Below are positions 22,731-34,339 of a stretch of 64,000 bases of DNA, piece by piece (the first letter of the stretch is position 1; every line of letters starts with the position of its first letter). This stretch comes from Cycas panzhihuaensis (Eukaryota; Cycadophyta): NCBI GenBank assembly GCA_023213395.1, contig CM041465.1, positions 74,593,741 to 74,657,740 of the forward strand, written 5' to 3'. The notes beneath the pieces were generated by a model, which saw nothing but the letters and a program-made list of their open reading frames with translations, was not told the origin of the DNA and searched no databases. A program made the position numbers and the translations under genes.

Positions 22731-24390
22731 ATCCATGAGGAGGTGTTGCCTAGCAGAAGTCCAGATACGAGATCTAACTTTACATCGGCCGGCCAGTATT
22801 GCTGTTGTGTAAGATACCGCACTATGTCACCATACCACTCATCGTCGACGAGTGGATAGGGAGAGGCTCCCTGAATCGTCAAGATAGACTCATCGGGGAG
22901 AGAGTCGTTAACGGGAGTGCCAAAGGAGTTAGGGATAGGGGCGTCTGCAAGTTGCTTGGCCACTATCATTCCCTTCTTTGATTTCTGGTTAATGATATGG
23001 AGGTCGAATTCTTGGAGTATGACGGCCCAACGACCAGCCCTACCTATCAAATCCGAATGAGTCAGTAAGTATCGCAAGGGATCAGATTGAACGATCACCT
23101 TGGTGGTGTTGTCGAGTAAGTAGTGTCTGGACTTCTTGGTCGCATGGACTAAGGAGAGGCACTCCTTCTCAGCGGGGGAATAGTTAATCTCAGCAGCCAC
23201 GAGAGTGCGGCTGATGAAATATATAGCTCTCTCGGTTCCCGAGTCATCCTCTTGAGCTAGCATAGCGCCCAAGGATTCGTCAGTCACCGAGGTGTATAGG
23301 ACGAAGGGCCTATCAAATCGAGGAGGTGCCAACGTAGGAGCGGAAGCTAGGGCTTCCTTAAGTCCTTCGAAGGCCTTTTGGGTCTTGTCAGACCAAGCAA
23401 AAGGAGCTCCCTTCTTCAATAGGTTCGTGAGGGGTTTAGCACTCACAGTGAAGTTGGCTAAGAAGCGCCTAAGAAAACTAAGCCTCCCTACAAATGACTT
23501 AATCTGTCGTTGAGTTCTAGGTGATGGCATGTCAAGGATTGCCCTGACTTTATCAGGGTCAATCTGAATTCCTTGTTTAGATACAAGGAAACCAAGGAGT
23601 TTACCCAAGGTGACGGCAAACACACACTTGAGCAGATTTAGACTGACATGATACTTGCAGTATCGTGAAAAGATGGCGCGCAAATTGGATGGGTGAGGGG
23701 CCCTGACATGGGAGAGACCCATCATATCGTCCATGAAGACCTCCAATGTGTTATCAATGAGGTCGTGGAAAATGAAATGCATGGCTCTTTGGTAAGTAGC
23801 ACCTACATTCTTAAGGCCAAAGGGCATCGCCTTATAGGCGAAGGTACCCCAAGGAGTAGTGAAGGTCGTCTTATGGCAGTCTTCAGGAGAAATCTGAATT
23901 TGGTTATAGCCAGAGAAGCCGTCCATTAAGGATATGACTTCAAATCCAGCGGTGCGATCAATAATTTGATCGAGGAAGGGTAACGAGAAATTATCCTTAG
24001 GACAAGCATTATTGATGTCGTGAAAGTTGACACATATACGGTTGCCCCATTCTTTTTAGCAACGGCAACAATGTTAGAGACCCACTTGGGGTAGTCAATG
24101 GAAGTGATAAGCCTGAAGATTCAGAGCTTCTCAACCTCCATCTTGATGGTGGCAGAGCTTGGGTGAAGGGACGCCGCTCGCACAGGGCAGGCGCCAGGGA
24201 TGGTGGTGAGGTTATGGGTGACAATGGAGGGGTCGATTCCCTTCATGTCAGCATAATCCCACACAAACATGTCTCGGAACTCCTGGAACACAAGGGAATA
24301 CTCCCTTATCTCATCAGGGGAACATTCCAACCCGACCTTAATGACCTTGCCCGGGGCCAAGACTATGTCTTGGGTTGCCCCCATGCACAT
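22571..24390 (-). pseudogene. Reverse transcriptase and first RNase H of element A
   Basis: RT begins around 24390 ('VFQEFRDMFVWDYADMKGID') in one frame and, after stops and a shift near 24000, continues in the 451-codon frame 23926-22571: 'MDGFSGYNQIQISPEDCHKT', 'MPFGLKNVGATYQRAM', and the catalytic 'VFMDDMMGLS' (F-M-D-D instead of the usual Y-V-D-D). Then 'VFAVTLGKLLGFLVSKQGI' and the RT-RNase H connection. RNase H follows: 'FVLYTSVTDESLGAMLAQ' (the first catalytic Asp position appears changed), 'AEINYSPAEKECLSLVHA' and 'VIVQSDPLRYLL'. The tail after about 22800 is frameshifted before integrase. Together the domains would make the cDNA in the cytoplasmic particle. Confidence 0.92.
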
Positions 24391-24492
24391 GGCATTGCCC
24401 TCCTCGAAGTGGAGAGGGGCAAGATTAACAGGAGGAGGAGGAACAGGAGACGGGATCGGATCAGCGAGCGTGGATCTGATCGCGAGGATCTT

Positions 24493-25143
24493 CTAGTGAC
24501 CAAGCCTATGGTGACCAGAAGGTAAGTTGGGCGCAAAACCAGCCAGATGCTCAAGCAGGGCTTCGTCATCCTTGAAGTAATACACCCTATGGATGACCTT
24601 ACTTCGAGTAGAGGAAGCACTGGAGGGAGTGAGAGGAACGGGGCCATGATGGTCGTCGGGTTGCTCAACTTCCTCGTGGGATTCTGAAGGAAAGCCAAGA
24701 AGAGGCTCCTCGGGAGGAGCGAAAGGTAATTCTTTAAAACCATTACCTACGGGGGGTAATGAAGAAGAAGGACTGACGACAGGTGGGTCAACACAAGCGA
24801 TGACATGGGACACGCATGAATAGCTAGCCTCACCAATGAGAGAGATTCCAGACGGGGATCTAGAGTGAGATGGGTGCGACCTATTGGCGCGGAGGAAAGA
24901 GAATGGGTGAAGGCAATCCTCGTCTTCATCATGTGACTCGTCGTCACTAAACGAAGCAAGGTACCCGTAGCTCCCAATGCCAATAGGAGCAAACCGCGTG
25001 AGACTAGGGGAAGAAGATGCAGGATCTTCTTTGGATGGGTTAGGTATACCAATAGAGCAAGCCGAGGCGTGCGTGGAAGAACCTGGGTTTACCGAACTGG
25101 TGGAACAAGTTTGTTTGGTAAATGGGCATTCACGGGGAACCAC
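24493..25143 (-). pseudogene. Protease-RT linker of element A
   Basis: A 216-codon open stretch in the protease frame. It is rich in Ser, Pro, Asp and Glu ('YLASFSDDESHDEDEDCLHP') and ends 'DDEALLEHLAGFAPNLPSGH'. No catalytic domain is recognised. The same linker is readable in B (57909-57361), so it belongs to the polyprotein. The role is unknown; it may be a flexible spacer. Confidence 0.7.
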
Positions 25144-25179
25144 TCTTATCTATCCGTCATGGACGAATTTAAGTTGATC

Positions 25180-25504
25180 CCAAAGAGTCAAGTACACAGC
25201 CCCCATTTGATCGAGCCATGGACGACCTAAAAGGAGGTTGTAATCCACGTCAACGTCGAGAACTACAACATCGGCAAGAACGATCTTGCCCTCAAGGGTG
25301 AGCGGAATTACGACAGATCCCAAAGGGGTATTCTCGCTAACGTCATAACCTTAGCATCGCCACAGAACAGGTTCCAAGGCAGAGATACCAAGCTCTTGCA
25401 TGACACGCAAGGGCATGGCATTAATAGAAGAACCGTTGTCTACAACAGTTCTTCAAAGGGTACAATCGGGTGTATCGATAGTGATAGTGAATGGGAAGTT
25501 CCAC
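25180..25504 (-). pseudogene. Retropepsin (protease) of element A
   Basis: On the minus strand the active-site segment 'TVVDNGSSINAMPLRVMQEL' (D-N-G in place of D-T/S-G) starts near 25450. It is followed about 60 codons later by 'DYNLLLGRPWLDQMGAVY', the conserved D-x-L-L-G-R-P-W. Stops TGA before the active site, TAA midway and TAG after it interrupt the frame; each is one C-to-T step from a sense codon. It would cleave Gag-Pol. B has the matching region at 58385-58191. Confidence 0.85.
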
Positions 25505-25899
25505 TAACGTTCCCTTTCACCAGTGGGAGGAAGATCCTTAGGATCAACTGAGATAATGGGTCCACAACCTTGGGTAACACCCAAAGCATGGACAGGCGCA
25601 TCACTCGATCCTAAAGCTTCCAAGAGGAGGGCCCACTGCTCGGGACAACTCCTCAGAACGTCCATCAAGGACATTCCTGCGGCGACAGTATGAAGCTCAT
25701 CCATGATGGAGAAGGGCTTACCCTTCGCGGTAGGTTGGGTAAGTGCCCTTCGGAAATCATAACGACCTGGGCGTACAGGAATAGCCTTGGAAAAGAGAGG
25801 TATTTCTGGAGGAAGGTTCTCCGGAAGAGGGTCGAAAGGAGCAGAAGAGCAAAAAGCTCTCGCTGCTTCCTTGACGGCTTGAGATCACGTAAGGGCGTA

Positions 25900-28255
25900 A
25901 GTAGGAGTTGCTTCAAGAAACTGGATCACCTTCTTCCCCTTGTTCCGAGGTCGCGAAGGTGACAGGGTACGATGGCTAGGAGAACGAGAGGAGGAAGATG
26001 AGTTCTGGGCACCCTTCCCTTTGTTGCAGGAAGGACGGGGATTAGGTGATCTTCCTCAGTTTCAGTTGCTATTAGTTTGGGTGTTGTGATCATGTTCCCC
26101 ATGTTTAGGGAACGGATCCTTGTGAACTGGTTGGTCCAAATTAGGCCTTGAGGCCCATTTGGGAGAAGAATCGCATCGAGGGGCATCCTGAGGACGCTAG
26201 GCCCTACAACGCAAATCATCGTGGAAGCACTCCTCGTGAATAGAGCACCACTTCTTCTCAAGCGGAGGGTCTGACCTTCTCGCTTGGGAGGACTAGGCAT
26301 TTCCATTCCTAGGGAGAGGAGCTTGGGTTGTTTGTTGGACTTGTTTATTGGATGTAGGGGATGAAGGAGCTTGAAGCTTGAGTTCCTTCATCGTATGCTC
26401 AAACGAGCGTATGGCTGATGTGAGAGGGTCTAAAGTCCTCTCAGTCGGGTGAGAGGAAGACCGGGTAGGTTGTGAAGGTTTGGTATCCTTGGTTGGGGGT
26501 GGTGCCTCACAGTGTTGTGAGGGCTTAAGAGGTTTCTTGAGACTAGCTTGGATCTCAATAGCCTCCAACGCCAAACACTTGGTGATCGCGGAGTCACATA
26601 TGGTCGCCCCCATTTTAAGGACTTCCACATGAACTTCGGGATGAAGTGCATTGACGAAAAGGTCTCGCTTCAACTCCTCGGGCAATGTTGCCTTAGTGGA
26701 GTGAAGCAAGTCATGAAATCACCGCACAAAGTCACGATTCATCTCATCGTGACCTTGTTTAAGCGAAAGAAGCGACTTCATTCCGCTCTCGAATGGACGA
26801 GCTACATCAAAATAGTTGATGAACTCGTCCAATTCTTTGGAATGAATGGATAGAATGGGCAGGGAGATGGTAGAACCACTTGAGGGCGTCACCCTACAAG
26901 GATCATGGGAATGATTTCATTAAAATGTGGTCGTAATCCCAGTAATCGATGCATGCCATAGAAAAACTACGCACATGCTCCGCCGGGTCTTGCGACGAAA
27001 TTCCGTCGAATCTAGGAACTTCAGGGGGATGAGGCGGCAGATTGGTTCTTAACGCCTCAATGGATAGAGGTGTTGACCTAAAGTCCATGAAGGGACGTGC
27101 CCTTACGTGGACCGTAGAGTCAACGAATGTCGTAGTAGGTAATGCACAAGGAGTGGATGGGGGTGGAACACCCATCCCTCCTTGAGGAAACGCCCCTTGT
27201 TGAAAAGAGGCGCGGGAGTAGGTACCTTGGAAGGGAGTCGGGTTCCCTTGTGAAGGCATAACAAATGGGATTACGTTAGACGACAGACAAGACAGATGTG
27301 GAACTGGGTTTTGCCCATATGGGCCACCCGTAGGTGGGGCGACCCCATATGGGTGTAGCAGATCCACCCCATAAACTGGGAGATAGCTTCCTCTACCCTG
27401 CCCCCAAGGCTGAGAAGTACACCCTGGGGGAACGTAGAAGGAAGCACTAACGTGTTGGTTTTGAGAGTGTGTGGGAGCGTGTCCCACATGACTAGTAGTC
27501 GAAAGGCTACTTGGACCAACAGGCCTACTAGGAACAGTATGCACCACATTAGGGGATGGCACATTGGTTTGGTTAGGGACGGGTATGCTAACCTTCAATT
27601 GAAGGAAAGACACACCATGGGGAGATCCTGAAACACTAGGACCTCAGTGAGAAATGGAAGGCGCAACACATGCCCCCACTGCGGGAATAGGAAAGGAGCG
27701 AGACACATATGTAAGCACAAAGGGATTCGTTGTCAAAGGAAGAGTAGAGGAGGATGAGGCATGCGAGGGAGGAGTGGAAGAGGAAGAGGCTCCTCCATGA
27801 AGAGCACCCTCAAGCCATCCAGGACGCGGTTGCAAGCGTGCCGCGCGGTGACACTCATTGAGAGCTTCAACTACATCGACAGGAGGGGTTCCTACGTACT
27901 CATAAGAGGTAATTGGGACCTCGAACAAAGTAGGTTCCTCGGGATGCTCCTCATAAGAGTTACCGACTACGTGGCAAGTCTCAAGAGGAGCGGATCCTTC
28001 TACGGCATGGGTAAAGGGATGGACATCGAATGAGAGATGTTGGTCACTTGGGTAGTAAAGGGGTTCATCACCCTCTTGGGTGGACCCAGGAATAGAGGAA
28101 GGAAAAGCATGGGTTTCTAAGGTTGAAGTGTGGTAGGCCCAATCAGAAGAGTATCCCTCCATAGTCAGATCAGAATCTGACAAAGGAAGAGGGTGATACT
28201 CGGGGTCTTCTAATAATGGAGGTAGATCGCGCAAACAACGAGAGAAGCGTCGCAT
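25900..28255 (-). pseudogene. gag of element A
   Basis: Starts with Met at 28255, only about 150 bp after the primer site. The N-terminal part (28255-26903) is one frame of mostly low-complexity Pro/Ser-rich protein, ending in the capsid segment 'DPAEHVRSFSMACIDY'. After a TGA, a TAG and a frameshift near 26840, the capsid resumes at 26709 with 'ELKRDLFVNALHPEVHVEVL'. A zinc-knuckle-like 'WCSIHEECFHDDLRC' (C-x2-H-x4-H-x4-C) lies near 26235. Gag packages the RNA into particles. The better-preserved capsid in B (59966-59484) supports the assignment. Confidence 0.88.
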
Positions 28256-28404
28256 GCAAAATCAACCAACAATGTTAGGGAAAAGGAGAGGGTCAGAAGG
28301 CACACGCTGCGTTGCCCAACGAAGAGATCGAAATAGGTGAAGAAGGATCACAAAAGGTAGCGAAACCAACAGAAGAGAGCGGAAACTAGCTCCCTTACTG
28401 GCAG

Positions 28405-28423
28405 TCCCCAGTATGGTCACCAG
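28405..28423 (-). other. Primer binding site of element A
   Basis: On the minus strand CTGGTGACCATACTGGGGA directly follows the 5' LTR. It is not the initiator-Met type; I did not assign the tRNA. The same site occurs in element F (3594-3612). Confidence 0.8.
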
Positions 28424-31070
28424 TGGATGCACGCCTACGGGATAGCCACCTAACTAATAGGTGTGGTGAGAGTGGGTGATGATATAATCGAAGAAGAGAC
28501 CTATAAGTAAAGTAATTACCATGCAGGGTGCCCCGTGCACCGAAGCGCGAGTTCGGGACCTGCAATGGAATGTGGCTACCAAAGAGTGATCCCCCACCAC
28601 TTTGAACAAGGGGTGAGGAGGCGTAGGGTTAACCTGGGTTGACCTAAGGAAGGGATCCTCCCACCCTTGGATGGCCAGAAGGGGAAGAAGAGGAACCTTC
28701 AAGAGCTTCCCTAGAGCGACGGGAAACGGAGGAGGATAGGCAAGCGGCGGCCCCATAGGCGGGGTCACTTTGGTTATCCGGCGAAGCGGGGAACCAAATG
28801 AAAGCAAAGGAGAAGATCCAAGAAAATAGATCAAGGGTATGCCTAAGCAAGCTAACCGGGCACACAAGCAATATGGGAGGCGAGGAGCTTGCACGGCTAA
28901 GATGAGGAGGAAAGGGGAAAGGGGCAGTTCCTATAGCCTTTCCTATGGGTAGCAGGGATGCATGCAATAAAATAAATGAAGCATAACCAAAAGCAAAGCC
29001 AAGTTCTCCTTTTGTTTTCCAATGAGTTAATTACTAGACGTGCACCTGGACTAAGGGCGTATGTGATGAGGGCCTTCTCGAGGGACACCAAACTACTCCA
29101 CGTGGTGCGCCGGATGCGAAGCATCGCAACGGATTTGGAAAGAGGGGCTCCCTTACCTTCCCCAAAAAAATACTAAATACAATGCCAAGGAAAGAAAGGA
29201 ACTAAATGCTAGTAACTAAGAAGTATAAAAGTATGACATACATAAGAGCACTTACCGGCAATGGAACGAACGGAAAATACCTTTTGCGCTCTCCAAGCAC
29301 CTACAAGCAACGGCGACCTCCCCCTTTCCAGAGAAAGGGTGCTAACATGCAATAACGAGATCCTAACAATACATGTCTATATAGTACAAATATGAATCTA
29401 AACACATATATGTTAGCATCAACCGAACGATGATAGTACGTAAAAGAAGGCAACCAAAGCAAAAAGAAAGCAACCAGTAAGCCTCAGAGTGGCCCACCTC
29501 CCGCAAAGAACACCCTAACCTCCCCCCAAAATCCACAAGGCAGTGAGGGCAAGGCCAAGGAGGATGGCTGGAAATAGCAACAAAGAGGCAAAGGGGAGCG
29601 AGAGGAGACCTACGGCGAACCGGGATGCTATGAAGAGCAAATCGGGCTGCCGGGAGAAGAGTTGGACAAGGACAAGCGGTCGGGACTTATGTAAGTTGCC
29701 CAGACCTAAGCCTAAGCCCACAAACCAGTGCTGCAACGTGTGACAACACTGATTTCAGTGGCTAAGAGAGGGCCAACAAACCCTCGTTTGAGTGCCAAGG
29801 GCAGCATGAGGCAAGAGGGAGGATTTGGGGGGCTTAAAGCCACTTGAGGAGTGTGGAAGGTGGTACGAAATCCACCCAGCTCCTTCCCAAAGCCTATGCC
29901 AACCCTCAATACCGCTGCCTTGAGCAACAAACACAGGTAAGAGGTGCTGTGACAATGGTAGAACAGCCCACTGAAAAGAAGAGAACAACCCTCACAAAGA
30001 CAAGCAAGGGACACGCAAGCTAAAGCATCAATACCACAAGAGAAACAATGCAAATCAAGAGATACCTGAGTGGGAGAGATAAGGTGCTTGCCTCAGCCAA
30101 AGGCTGACAAGGGGAGGCTGAGAAATCAGCCCAGAACTGTGGTGTAGCAGGTTTGGGGCCCTGCTAAAGAAGTTGGAAGGAGAACACCTGTACTTGGAAC
30201 ACTCGAAGACTGCCTGGGGCAAGAATCTACTGGAACCTCTCCAAGGTGCATGAGGGGATGGGAAGATGTCCTAGCCACACCAAAGGAGAGTTGGGCGCTG
30301 TAGGAGAGATGCAGGTCCTGTGGTAGCAGTAGGGCAGCAGAGAAGAGCAGAGCATAGCGTTGTTTCCTTGAGGAGCAATCCAAAAAGTGAGCCAAAAAGT
30401 TCTCAAAAATGAGTAGATCATGCCTTAACTACCCAACCCAAACCCTAAAGCGAGTGATTAGGGCGCAACTGGGAGAGAGTTAAGTCGCAAGCCACATGGA
30501 AGTTTCACAATAAATGTGAAATTGCCACAGCAGATTTTAAAAAACAAGTTAGAACAGTCGTACCGCCGCAAAATCCGTGGTACCGCGGATATTCCGTGAT
30601 CGAAAATCTCGACAAGACGAACCCGGAGGCAAAATATTCAATGACCACCAGTCACGGGGCAGATGACAAAAAGAGCCAATAGGGGGCTAAGACACCTACC
30701 CAGGGATAAACAAGCCAACAAATGGGTCCAAAAGAGCAAAAATAGGGCTCAAATAGTGTGGCAAGTCAACCAAAAGATGACGAGTCATCACACGGGCGGA
30801 GGTGGCGCAAACCTAGTGGATCTTGGAGTGAGGAGGGCAGATGCGAGAAGTGAAATGGCCACCAGGGTGCCACACTCGCTGGGAGTGTGCCCCTGCTATA
30901 GTTGTCATAGGCTAAAATAAGTGTAGACGAAGACAAAGTCGCCTACAAAGCCACACACATGCAGACATGCAAGCAAACACTCATCAAATGAAAGTGATGA
31001 TAAGGTGAGAAACATACCTGCACTTACCTATGTCGGTGATTCCGTATCCATTCCCGGAAGCTGGGAAATA
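28424..31070 (-). repeat. 5' LTR of element A
   Basis: 2647 bp, plus-strand start TGGATGCACGCC and end GGGAAATA. It matches 14405-17072. A stem TTTCACA-ATAAA-TGTGAAA at 30503-30521 corresponds to TTTCGTA-ATAAA-TGCGAAA in the other LTR. A telo-box-like AAACCCTAAA lies at 30440-30449. Confidence 0.93.
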
Positions 31071-31075
31071 GAGAG

Positions 31076-31289
31076 CTTTTGTTTTATTTCTTGTAAATTT
31101 TCACATGCAGCTTTATCCATAATTGTACAAATTCTATTATACTATTTGGCCTACATTTGGTTGTGAGAGAACCAGGTACATGGCCCTTTGTTGTTGTTAA
31201 TAAAGAATTGGTTTGCATTTTTATTAGCTTAACTTATACATGCATATTGAAGTTTGTTCTAAATTAATAAAAGGTATGCAAAAGGCACA
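31076..31289 (+). repeat. 5' LTR of element C, right part
   Basis: Continues the C LTR after the A insertion and matches 52516-52737, including 'GTTGTTAATAAAGAATTGGT'. It ends GGCACA. A weak initiator-Met-like primer site, TTGGTTTCATTTCC, begins at 31293. Confidence 0.85.
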
Positions 31290-31695
31290 TATTGGTTTCA
31301 TTTCCTAATTAAACTTGAAAATTTAAAGTGATAAAAGAAGAATGGGCAAGGTTGAGTAAAGAATTGGCTCCTCTTCCATACTACCTAGAGTCATAGTTGA
31401 AAGGAAATCTAAGTCACACCATGAACATGGGGAGTGTTAAGAAAAAGATAGACTTTAGGAGGGGGTGTAAAAGCCCAAATTTGTAGTTAAACCTAGAAAA
31501 TAGGTGAAAAAGCAATTACTAACATACTTGGCAAAAGGAAAGAAGTCAGGTGTAGAGGGTGAGGTGGAGAAGAAAGGCTGGGTGAACACATAAGCAAGTG
31601 AAGAACTTATCAAAGATCAAGTAGTCTATATTGAAGATGACTTGCAGTGTACATTAGAATAGGATCCTATTGAAAGTGATAAATCACAATAAGAT

Positions 31696-32945
31696 GTGGT
31701 TAAAGATAATCTTATTGAAAGTGCTAAATCAAAACAAGACACAACCAAAGAGGAACCTATGGAAGAAACAACATTACCAAGGAATGAAGAAAATTTAATT
31801 AAATTAGAATTATATAGTCCAACAAATCAAGAGTGGGACCTTCATCTAGTTGAGATCCAAACTCCACTTAGTCATATATTAAACCCTCTTTCCAAATTGA
31901 TAATATCAAGACTAGGAGGAAGTATAATTAGAGGCAATGACACTTTGCTACTAGGAGGAAATATAAGTGGAGGAGAAGGGACTCCATTATAGTTCACTAA
32001 GATGGGAGGAGATGGTAATCAACCACCATAAGGAAGTTCAAAAAGAAAATATGTAGCAGAAGGAACAAGGCCAAGAGGGGAAGCAAGGCCCATGACCCTT
32101 TACATTATTATTCAAAATGATTATGCTTTTACAAGTTTGCAATTTGATGGTCCACAGATCTAGAAGATCACTTAGTATTATTTTGAAACATGATATAAAT
32201 TAAAAGAATTATAGACCTAGATGAGATTAAAGCTCAACTTTTCTCAATGTTAAGAGGGGTAGCAATTGCATGGTTCCAATATGTAACTATGGAAATTTTG
32301 GACTAGGATTAATTGCAAGTTCATTTCTTGGATCAATTTCAAAAGTTGAGAGATCAGATAGTAATATTTTAAGCTTTGAAACCTATATAATCATTGAATA
32401 ATTTTTATGCATGAATATAAATGATAATAAACAAATTACAACCAACAATGGTGATAAATCCTATGTTGGTAATGAAATATTTTGTTTGAGGATTAACTCC
32501 ATAATTAAGGGATAAATCCATATTACACCCTATGCATAAGTATGAATAGGTAAGGGAATTAGCTTTAAAATTTAAGAATTAGATAAAAACAACTTATTCC
32601 TAGTTAGTAATGTACTCAATGTTTCAAATGAGACCAACCCTTTCTCAAACACCACAAAGGGAGTGGGGGTATAATATTTTTTTATGAATGGTCAATAGAC
32701 TATTTAGACACCATAAATGGGAACAAATCCAAATATTGAAGCATTAAAAAAAGAAGTAGAGGCATTGAAACAATAGCCACTAGTGTCTATTCCTATAAGC
32801 ATACAGTAGAATCAAGAGATTGGGAAGTTATATCTTGAAAACATCTAGGGAGAACATGTTGGATTAACAAAATGGTGTGATAATTATAGAAGAGCTAACT
32901 ATAATACATGGGAATGCTTCTTTAGACTAGGCCCAAGGGATTCAA
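31696..32945 (+). pseudogene. gag of element C (first part)
   Basis: The plus-strand frame 31696-31992 is an acidic N-terminal part. Further right come capsid-like relics such as 'MTLYIIIQNDYAFTSLQFDG' (32088 on) and a mutated zinc knuckle at about 32871-32925, 'WCDNYRRANYNTWECF', where one Cys and the His are both Tyr. Element E is inserted directly after this knuckle. Many stops are present. Gag would form the particle and bind RNA through the knuckle. Confidence 0.65.
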
Positions 32946-32950
32946 ATCAA

Positions 32951-33186
32951 TGTTAAAAAACTAATCTGCATAAACAATAATATTTGGCAAACAAAAACAA
33001 ACCACTTTAGGATCGAACAGTACCCTTAAGATACCTCAAATTGAATTAACTCTATAACAAAATATCTTTACAATAGATACTTCATATGATACACTATATG
33101 TGTATTTATAATACATGATATGAGAGTATATATGGGATCCACTTACATATGGGACATAGCAAATGTGCATTGCTAATATTCCAACA
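32951..33186 (-). repeat. 3' LTR of element E
   Basis: 236 bp, plus-strand start TGTTAAAAAACTAAT, end TTCCAACA. Direct repeat of 37740-37969 with scattered transitions. Next to it CTCCCCCTTA is the complement of a polypurine tract. Confidence 0.88.
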
Positions 33187-33593
33187 CTCCCCCTTAATGC
33201 ACATTTGGGTCATTTGAAATTACAACACCTTATTCTTAGAAATATCTTGAAGATGATGTCTTCAACTTGATCCTTGTCTTTAATCTTGTAGTGGTGTATT
33301 TGTTATAGAATGCTATCTTCAACTTGATTTTTATCTTTAATTTTGTACTGATGCCTTTATTGTAGGATGATATCTTTAGCTTGATTTTTATCTTCAATCC
33401 TGTAGTAATGTCTTTGTTGTAGCAGCTCTAGCAAGTGAAAATCTTAATTCTTCATCAATGATGGTCTAGTCTGATGTTGATGTAGATCCTATAAGTGACC
33501 ATCTTCAAATATAACTTACTTGTCATCATTATCCTATATAAATTATTAATTACCATATATAATAGTAAGCTTCAGAGTGGAATCTTCATTGAC

Positions 33594-34331
33594 TTATACA
33601 CTCTTTAAACTTAAATCAATACTCAAAGTAGGAATATCATTTAGACTTGAATCAATATAAGACTCATCTTCTATAGGATCATCATATTCATATTTAATTT
33701 CTCTTGAAATAATGGTGTCATCTAAGTAAACCTTTATTGATTCATCACTCTCAATGTATTCAATAGAAGTTATTGTCTTATCAATACATTTAACCATAGT
33801 TTCTTTATATTTAGTAGAAATTTCATCAAAGCATTCTTGACATACTATTTCATCAGTGTCGATAATACTTTCTTCATTTATTTTATTTATATCATAATCA
33901 TTACTAATCTTATTTACCTTTTTAATTATTTATTATATATCTTCAAGAGTTTGTTCAAATACATCCTTTAAAAAATCCCAAGCTTCCTTAGCAATACTTA
34001 CCTGATGAATCTTAGGAATGACAAAATAATATATAGAAGGAAGATCAACCTTGTATAATGTAGCAAGAATTATGATAAATGTTTCTTTTTATTTCTTCTT
34101 AAGTCTTTTCCTTGCTTCTTCATCTTTAAGAATATCATATCCATCAATAACAAGTTTCCATAAACCTCTAGCTATGAAGAAACATCTTATTTTATTTGTC
34201 CAAAAGAAATAAGTTGTTCCATCATACTTAGGTATCAGAAGATTCAAATCCCTTAAGTAATATTCATTTGTCTCATGAACATATATGACCGCATCATTCT
34301 CCTCCATGATTAAAAGTATACCTCCTAACAA
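33594..34331 (-). pseudogene. Copia-type gag of element E
   Basis: The frame opens at 34331. 'LLIPKYDGTTYFFWTNKIRC' and 'FFIARGLWKLVIDGYDI' match the N-terminal part of Ty1/copia gag (x-F/Y-D-G-x-N/T-Y-x-x-W and L-W-x-x-V). After a stop at about 34090 another frame continues with a segment ending 'SIAKEAWDFLKDVFEQ' (about 34000-33950), the K-E-A-W-D motif. Downstream, 33797-33594 is an acidic open stretch with no known domain. No zinc knuckle or protease was found before the LTR. Confidence 0.75.
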
Positions 34332-34339
34332 ACATTAGT

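Larger units (their letters stand above)
14405..31070 (-). mobile_element. Tat-like Ty3/gypsy retrotransposon A with antisense cargo
   Basis: Perfect 5-bp duplication GAGAG (14400-14404, 31071-31075). LTRs are 14405-17072 (3' LTR) and 28424-31070 (5' LTR). A primer site at 28405-28423 and a polypurine tract at 17073-17083 show the minus orientation. In transcription order: gag (28255-about 25900), protease (about 25500-25180), linker (to 24493), RT and RNase H (24390-about 22800), integrase (about 22720-21610), then an antisense plant-mobile-domain frame (19109-20939 on plus) and a second RNase H (about 17908-17530). The total is 16.7 kb. Two RNase H domains and the RT/integrase wording point to the Tat lineage. 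The element is visibly more GC-rich than its surroundings. Stops and frameshifts make it non-functional. Confidence 0.92.
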
